Positions 6,835 through 10,611 of a stretch of 10,611 nt of DNA are shown here, in pieces. Position numbers and translations under genes: made by a program. Position 1 is the stretch's first letter. Each line of letters opens with the position of its first letter. Under the pieces are notes generated by a model. That model did no database searches. It was not told where the DNA came from and worked only from the letters and a program-made list of their open reading frames with translations. Source of the DNA: an uncultured Roseiflexaceae bacterium (GTDB lineage Bacteria > Chloroflexota > Chloroflexia > Chloroflexales > Roseiflexaceae); contig CALKHR010000126.1 of the NCBI GenBank assembly GCA_937988885.1, forward strand, positions 1 through 10,611. The letters run 5' to 3'.

Positions 6835-7086
6835 TCATTGCGACTCATGTAAGGTGGTGAAATAGGCTCGAATCGTAGAAACGATGGTGCGATTTGCAGC
6901 ATTTCTACACCTGTATTTAAACGCTTTTGTAGTAGAAATATTTCCTTCCTTTTCCTTGACTTCATGAGCGCATATTGTTATGATCGATTCACCAATGTTC
7001 CATTGTGTTTGGTAGCCGTCCGTGAGTCTTTCAACGTATCGGTCGTCCTTGTAATCCAACACTAAAACATGCTCCACGCCGAACAT
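6835..7086 (-). CDS. Doubtful small ORF, up to 83 aa, unknown function
   Basis: I do not recognise this protein. Its amino-acid composition is balanced and soluble-looking (for example DYKDDRYVERLTDGYQ near the start), unlike most frameshift shadows, which is the main argument for it. The ATG at 7086 has no ribosome site and would overlap the divergent kinase start by 18 bp. A GTG at 7062, with GGAG nine bases before it, would avoid overlapping the kinase coding sequence. The frame also runs antisense over the kinase promoter (6956-6984), which argues against a functional gene. It may be a decayed remnant. Confidence 0.22.
   Translation of the reverse strand: MFGVEHVLVLDYKDDRYVERLTDGYQTQWNIGESIITICAHEVKEKEGNISTTKAFKYRCRNAANRTIVSTIRAYFTTLHESQ
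6956..6984 (+). promoter_or_regulatory. Sigma70-type promoter of the histidine kinase operon
   Basis: TTGACT (6956-6961) and TATGAT (6979-6984) each match five of six consensus bases and are separated by exactly 17 bp. A TG one base before the -10 box (6976-6977) makes it an extended -10. Transcription would start near 6991, leaving a leader of about 78 nt before the kinase ATG at 7069. This is the best promoter match I found in the window. Confidence 0.65.
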
Positions 7087-8520
7087 GAAGATGTTTCACA
7101 CGATGGCCTGATCGCTGACATTCTCACACCGTTGATTGTCGCATCGGCACTTTTTGCACTGCTCACACTGGCATTAATCGCCGGTTCGAGGAGTGACGTT
7201 GGCATCTCCAGTTTCATCTTTCCCGCAATCCTGCTGCTCAACACACTCATCGCACAACAGGCGCAACAGCATAACAAACTCTTCTTTGCAGCCACACTGA
7301 TGTCGTATACGATTGGCCTATTGCCGATCTTTACGGTTTTTACCCATAGTCCTTCCAGCAATTCGATCATGTTCATTGCGCCCCTGGGTGTGTTGCTTGG
7401 CACGTTGATTCTGCCGTTCCGTGTGGGCTTTACGATCGCGGGCATCGGCATCGCCATGCTGATCGTATCGATCTTCATGAACCCAACAGTCGCGCTGTTA
7501 TCACAGGCCCTGTTGATCCTGCTTCTGTTGGGGTTTGGGGCTTTGGGCTGCTGGGCCAGCGATACGATCTTGGGCACGATCGCTTGGGCCCTCGATACAT
7601 CGGCCAAATCCGAGCGACGCGAGAAACTGCTACGCCAGACGCAACACGAGTTGCAAGAAGCGATCTACGAACGAGAGCGCCTGAACAACGCCATGCAGAT
7701 CACTAACCGTGATCTTGAAGCGGCGCGCGCAGCTGCCGAGGCGGCGTATCAATCGAAATCGAGCTTTATGGCTCGGATGTCGCACGAGCTGCGCACTCCG
7801 CTGAACTTGATCATCGGCTTTAGCAACGCAATGCTGGAGCATCCCGAGATGTACGAGATGCAACCGCTGCCCGAGATATACCAGGCCGATATCAGCGCTA
7901 TCCGCGCCAGTGGCCAGCATCTGCTCGGCCTCATCAACGATATCCTCGATCTTGCCAAAGTGGAGGCCGGACGGCTTGAGCTTCACAAAGCACCGTTCCA
8001 GATCGAAGCGCTGCTGGAAGAAATGTACAAGACGGCTGGAGCGCTGCTGCTCAACCGTCCTGTGGTGCTAACGCGCGATTGGCCCTCTCCGCTTCCGACG
8101 ATTGTTGCCGACGAGACGCGGATACGCCAAGTGTTGCTGAACCTCATCTCGAATGCCAGTAAATTTACCGACGAAGGCGAAATCTCCCTCGGTGCCAGGG
8201 CGAACGATAAGGAGGTATTGATTTGGGTGCGCGATTCAGGCATCGGTATCGCGCCGGAGGATCAAGTTCGCATGTTTGGTGAGTTTGAGCAGGCCGAAAG
8301 CGACGATAGCCGCCAACGGGGCGGTACAGGGCTCGGCCTTTCGATCTGTCGGTGGCTCGTTGAAATGCACAACGGGAAAATTGGTCTCGAAAGCACACCA
8401 GGTATTGGTAGCACTTTTTTCTTCACTCTTCCGCTCAATGCCGAAACAACCTACTCTCACCCTACTAAACCAACGGCGGAGCCTGTAGACAACTCATATG
8501 CAGAGTTGCACACGATGTAA
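7069..8520 (+). CDS. Membrane-bound sensor histidine kinase (HisKA/HATPase_c)
   Basis: 483 aa. It should autophosphorylate on a histidine and pass the phosphate to a receiver domain, most likely the one encoded next. The N-terminus has about six hydrophobic segments (roughly 16-39, 46-64, 71-92, 99-117, 119-138 and 142-162) with short loops, so the signal is probably sensed in or at the membrane. A coiled-coil linker follows at about 178-230. The H-box SHELRTPLN has the phospho-acceptor H239; the N-box NLISNASKF (358-366) has N362; G1 is DSGIGI (389-394) and G2 is GGTGLGLS (418-425). A Pro/Thr-rich tail follows residue 457. The start is fixed by an in-frame TAA at 7063-7065 and the lack of another Met before the first helix, but no Shine-Dalgarno is visible. 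Base composition is less GC-rich than that of the glycosyltransferases. No PAS, GAF or HAMP domain was recognised. Confidence 0.93.
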   Translation: MLHAEHEDVSHDGLIADILTPLIVASALFALLTLALIAGSRSDVGISSFIFPAILLLNTLIAQQAQQHNKLFFAATLMSYTIGLLPIFTVFTHSPSSNSIMFIAPLGVLLGTLILPFRVGFTIAGIGIAMLIVSIFMNPTVALLSQALLILLLLGFGALGCWASDTILGTIAWALDTSAKSERREKLLRQTQHELQEAIYERERLNNAMQITNRDLEAARAAAEAAYQSKSSFMARMSHELRTPLNLIIGFSNAMLEHPEMYEMQPLPEIYQADISAIRASGQHLLGLINDILDLAKVEAGRLELHKAPFQIEALLEEMYKTAGALLLNRPVVLTRDWPSPLPTIVADETRIRQVLLNLISNASKFTDEGEISLGARANDKEVLIWVRDSGIGIAPEDQVRMFGEFEQAESDDSRQRGGTGLGLSICRWLVEMHNGKIGLESTPGIGSTFFFTLPLNAETTYSHPTKPTAEPVDNSYAELHTM

Positions 8521-8534
8521 AGGAACTTGATACT

Positions 8535-8906
8535 ATGGCCAGTATCCTACTTGTGGACGATGTCTTCATTGCTCGTTCCATGGCCGAGCGAGTCCTACGC
8601 TATGTCGGCGGTTACACCGTTCAGTCAGTTGGGAGTGGCAAAGAAGCAATCGAGGTCGCACAAAGCAATCCACCAGATTTAATCGTGCTCGATATCAGCA
8701 TGGCTCAAATGGATGGCATCACCGCGCTGCGCGAACTCCGCCAGTGCGGCATTGGCTGTCCAGTTATCGCATTCACCGCCCGCGTCGAGCGGACCCCAGG
8801 CGAATTCGTCGCTCAAGGGTTCAGCGCCTACGCTTCAAAAACAGGAGATCTCAAGGATCTGCTGAATACGGTGCGAGGAGTGCTTAAAGGAGCGCAGAGG
8901 AATTAA
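8535..8906 (+). CDS. Stand-alone response regulator receiver protein (CheY/Spo0F-like)
   Basis: 123 aa, one receiver domain and nothing else. The acidic pair D8-D9 (LLVDD), the phospho-acceptor D53 (IVLDIS), the switch T81 (FTA) and K102 are all in place, so it should be a phosphorylatable protein. K102 is followed by Thr instead of the usual Pro of the K-P pair. With no output domain it must act by protein contact or as a phosphorelay intermediate. It starts 14 bp after the kinase stop, with AAGGA ten bases before the ATG, so the two genes are almost certainly one operon and a cognate pair. Its downstream target is not in this window. Confidence 0.92.
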   Translation: MASILLVDDVFIARSMAERVLRYVGGYTVQSVGSGKEAIEVAQSNPPDLIVLDISMAQMDGITALRELRQCGIGCPVIAFTARVERTPGEFVAQGFSAYASKTGDLKDLLNTVRGVLKGAQRN

Positions 8907-9028
8907 ATGCAAGAAGCTGAGGGTTTGGGCAATACACAACCATCTAGTGTGCTACAACTGCACCTCACCCGCGTCCTCCAGCTCACTAGCAGATGTTCAG
9001 AAACCAAGACCTCTCGCAGTTCAAACAC

Positions 9029-9070
9029 AACGCTCGGAAGCGAACGCATACCAATGCACGCTTCCGAGCG
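9029..9070 (-). terminator. Hairpin terminator between the convergent regulator and purB
   Basis: ACGCTCGGAAGCG (9029-9041) and CGCTTCCGAGCGT (9058-9070) are a perfect 13-bp inverted repeat. A smaller GCAT/ATGC stem can form within the loop. The hairpin starts 24 bases after the purB stop and on the minus strand is followed by TTGTGTTTG, fairly T-rich, so it best serves purB. It may also stop plus-strand transcripts from the kinase operon, though the plus-strand tail (CATTCCTATG) is poor. Confidence 0.7.
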
Positions 9071-9094
9071 TCATTCCTATGTCTCGCTGGCCCG

Positions 9095-10468
9095 CTAGTA
9101 CGAACGGATCAGCGTTCGCACCAACTCCGGCGCGCGGCCCACATACCCCTCGGGCGTCAGGGCGCGCAATTCATCCTTCACACTCTCGGCCACGTCCAAC
9201 GTCTTGATGAAGGCGTGCAAGCTCTCCAACGTGAGCGCCTTGCCCCGCGTTAAGCTCTTCAACACCTCGTACGGCTCCGGGTAGCCCACGCGCCGCAGGA
9301 TCGTCTGCACCGCCTCGGCCAACACCTCGGGGTGCGCCCGCAGGTCGTCCAACAACCGCCCGTGATCCACCGAAACCTTGCTCAAGCCCTTGATCAAGCG
9401 GCGGTAGGCGAACAAGCTGTGCCCAAAGCTCACGCCCACATTGCGCAGCACGGTGCTATCCGACAGATCGCGCTGCAGCCGCGAGATCGGCAACTTGCGG
9501 CTGAAGAACTCCAGCAGCGCGTTCGCCAAGCCCAGATTGCCCTCGGCGTTCTCGAAGTCGATCGGGTTGACCTTGTGCGGCATCGTCGATGAGCCGACCT
9601 CGCCAGGCTTGGGCGCCTGCACCAAATAGCCATCGCTGATGTAGCGCCACATATCCTGCGACATATCGATCAAAATGGTGTTGAGGCGCTTGAGCGCGTC
9701 GAACAGCTCGGCCAGCGAGTCGTGCGGCTCGATCTGCGTGGTGAGCTGCACCGGCTCCAAGTCGAGCGAGCGCACAAACGCCCGCCCAAACGCCAACCAG
9801 TCGATATTCGGCAGCGCTGCAACGTGAGCAGCGTAGGTACCCGTCGCACCGTTGAGCTTGCCCGTCAGCGAAACGGTCGCCAGTTGCGCGTGGGCGCGCC
9901 GGAAACGGGACACGAACACCGCCAACTCCTTGCCCATCGTCGTGGGGGTGGCGGGTTGGCCGTGGGTGCGTGCCAACATCGGCGTGGAGGCCTCGCGCAG
10001 CGCCAACTCCTGCAGCGCTCCGCCAAGCTCGGTCAGCGCGGGCAACAGCACCAAATCGCGAGCCTCGCGCACCATCAAGGCATAAGCCAGGTTGTTCACA
10101 TCCTCCGAGGTCAGCGCGAAGTGCACCGCCTCGCTCCACTCCGACAGCCCCAACTTGCCGATCTGCTCACGAATCCAGTACTCCACGGCCTTCACATCGT
10201 GGTTGACCTTGCGATCCCACGCCGCGATCGCCTCGGCATCCTCACTGCGAAACGCGCGGTACAAGCCGCGCAGTTCGCCCACAGCCTGCGGCGTCAATTG
10301 AGGGATGAAGTCAATCTCACGGGCCTTTGCGAGGAAGATCAAATACTCAATTTCAACACGAACGCGATAACGGAACAGCGCCGCCTCGCTAAAAAAAGCT
10401 TCGAGCTTCTCCACCTCAGGGCGATAGCGCCCATCGAGCGGGGAGAGGGCCTTGAGAGAGTCGTTCAT
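9095..10468 (-). CDS. purB: Adenylosuccinate lyase
   Basis: 457 aa, close to the 456 aa of the Escherichia coli enzyme. It catalyses two fumarate-releasing steps of purine synthesis: SAICAR to AICAR, and adenylosuccinate to AMP. It acts in the cytoplasm as a homotetramer in known relatives. The start SPLDGRY (9-15) is typical of the long PurB subgroup. THGQPATPTT (168-177) holds the catalytic acid His, H169. The fumarase/lyase superfamily signature GSSTMPHKVNP (292-302) lies in the flexible loop with the catalytic serine, and is followed by IDFENAEGN (303-311). Full length with no interruptions. The ATG at 10468 has GGAG seven bases upstream. Single-gene transcript as far as visible: own promoter upstream, terminator downstream, convergent with the kinase operon. 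Confidence 0.97.
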   Translation of the reverse strand: MNDSLKALSPLDGRYRPEVEKLEAFFSEAALFRYRVRVEIEYLIFLAKAREIDFIPQLTPQAVGELRGLYRAFRSEDAEAIAAWDRKVNHDVKAVEYWIREQIGKLGLSEWSEAVHFALTSEDVNNLAYALMVREARDLVLLPALTELGGALQELALREASTPMLARTHGQPATPTTMGKELAVFVSRFRRAHAQLATVSLTGKLNGATGTYAAHVAALPNIDWLAFGRAFVRSLDLEPVQLTTQIEPHDSLAELFDALKRLNTILIDMSQDMWRYISDGYLVQAPKPGEVGSSTMPHKVNPIDFENAEGNLGLANALLEFFSRKLPISRLQRDLSDSTVLRNVGVSFGHSLFAYRRLIKGLSKVSVDHGRLLDDLRAHPEVLAEAVQTILRRVGYPEPYEVLKSLTRGKALTLESLHAFIKTLDVAESVKDELRALTPEGYVGRAPELVRTLIRSY

Positions 10469-10500
10469 ACAATGTCTCCATGTGTGACAGATGTATGTGC

Positions 10501-10509
10501 ATCATACCA
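10501..10509 (-). promoter_or_regulatory. Extended -10 promoter of purB (TGGTATGAT)
   Basis: On the minus strand TGGTATGAT matches an extended -10 element (TGn followed by five of six TATAAT bases). It lies 32 bases before the purB ATG, giving a leader of about 25 nt that includes the GGAG ribosome site (10476-10479). The sequence 17 bp upstream (AATGAT) is a poor -35 element, as is common for extended -10 promoters. I see no purine-responsive riboswitch, and the leader is too short for one. Confidence 0.5.
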
Positions 10510-10611
10510 CATGCGATTGTGTGATCATTCGCGCCCAAAAACAAAGACGATCATCCAACCTACAACGCCGCAACAGTGTAACACCAGCTTTTTTTGGGGA
10601 AGAAAAAGGCC

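Larger units (their letters stand above)
5822..7068. other. AT-rich 1.25-kb region without a confident gene
   Basis: Base composition falls well below that of the flanking genes, most strongly from about 6240 to 7060. Stops are frequent in all frames and no recognisable protein family is encoded. The region holds a hairpin (5856-5891), a branched inverted repeat (6138-6209), three small minus-strand open frames with little support (listed separately), and the promoter of the kinase operon at its right end. I see no tRNA, rRNA, insertion-sequence ends or CRISPR repeats. It may be decayed coding DNA or a non-coding regulatory region. Confidence 0.55.

Noticed and set aside
6768..6965. 65-aa minus-strand ORF between the other two small ones
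   Set aside because: It overlaps both neighbouring frames, has no ribosome site, and its basic, low-information sequence looks like a frame shadow.
8907..9098. 63-aa ORF beginning directly after the response-regulator stop, with AGAGGA five bases before its ATG
   Set aside because: The ribosome-site match and position are tempting, but the frame reads through the purB terminator hairpin (9029-9070), its product is Ser/Thr-rich low-complexity sequence with no family marks, and it ends within a few bases of purB's own end.
10575..10611. T-run with a small GTGT/ACAC dyad at the right edge
   Set aside because: The dyad is too short for a terminator stem, and the window ends before any further context is visible.

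Overview
The window is bacterial chromosomal DNA. Coding regions are GC-rich and intergenic stretches are markedly AT-rich. Two genes start with GTG. The outer genes look like ordinary chromosomal genes: a pair of polytopic membrane glycosyltransferases, an RNA methyltransferase and purB. No transposase, integrase, phage gene or CRISPR array is visible. The pairing of ArnT/PMT-type GT-C glycosyltransferases with a C-terminal TPR stretch and a beta-rich tail resembles proteins of Chloroflexota (green non-sulfur lineage). That assignment is an inference from architecture and base composition, with modest confidence.

Layout. (1) 1-338: AT-rich upstream region with two TATAAT-type -10 boxes; the second lies inside nested inverted repeats just before the first gene. 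(2) 339-4856, plus strand: two tandem paralogous GT-C glycosyltransferase genes, 21 bp apart and probably one transcript. (3) 4874-5704, minus strand: a SpoU/TrmH-family 2'-O-methyltransferase, convergent with the glycosyltransferases across a 17-bp gap. (4) 5705-7068: about 1.3 kb without a confident gene. It holds a strong minus-strand terminator, a perfect-looking hairpin, a 72-bp branched inverted repeat and three weak small minus-strand ORFs. It ends in a near-consensus sigma70 promoter. (5) 7069-8906, plus strand: a two-gene phosphorelay operon of a multi-pass membrane histidine kinase and a stand-alone receiver-domain regulator. (6) 9095-10468, minus strand: purB (adenylosuccinate lyase), with its own extended -10 promoter and a hairpin terminator that also separates it from the convergent kinase operon.

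How the genes work together. The two glycosyltransferases are expected to use polyprenyl-phosphate sugars at the outer face of the membrane to decorate lipid, polysaccharide or protein acceptors. The kinase and receiver form a signalling pair with no DNA-binding output in the window, so their target is elsewhere. The methyltransferase and purB are housekeeping genes with no evident link to the others. No clearly new multi-gene system is present. The parts most worth a second look are the structured AT-rich 5.8-7.07 kb region, the nested repeats at 261-310, and the duplicated glycosyltransferases with their shared C-terminal domain.
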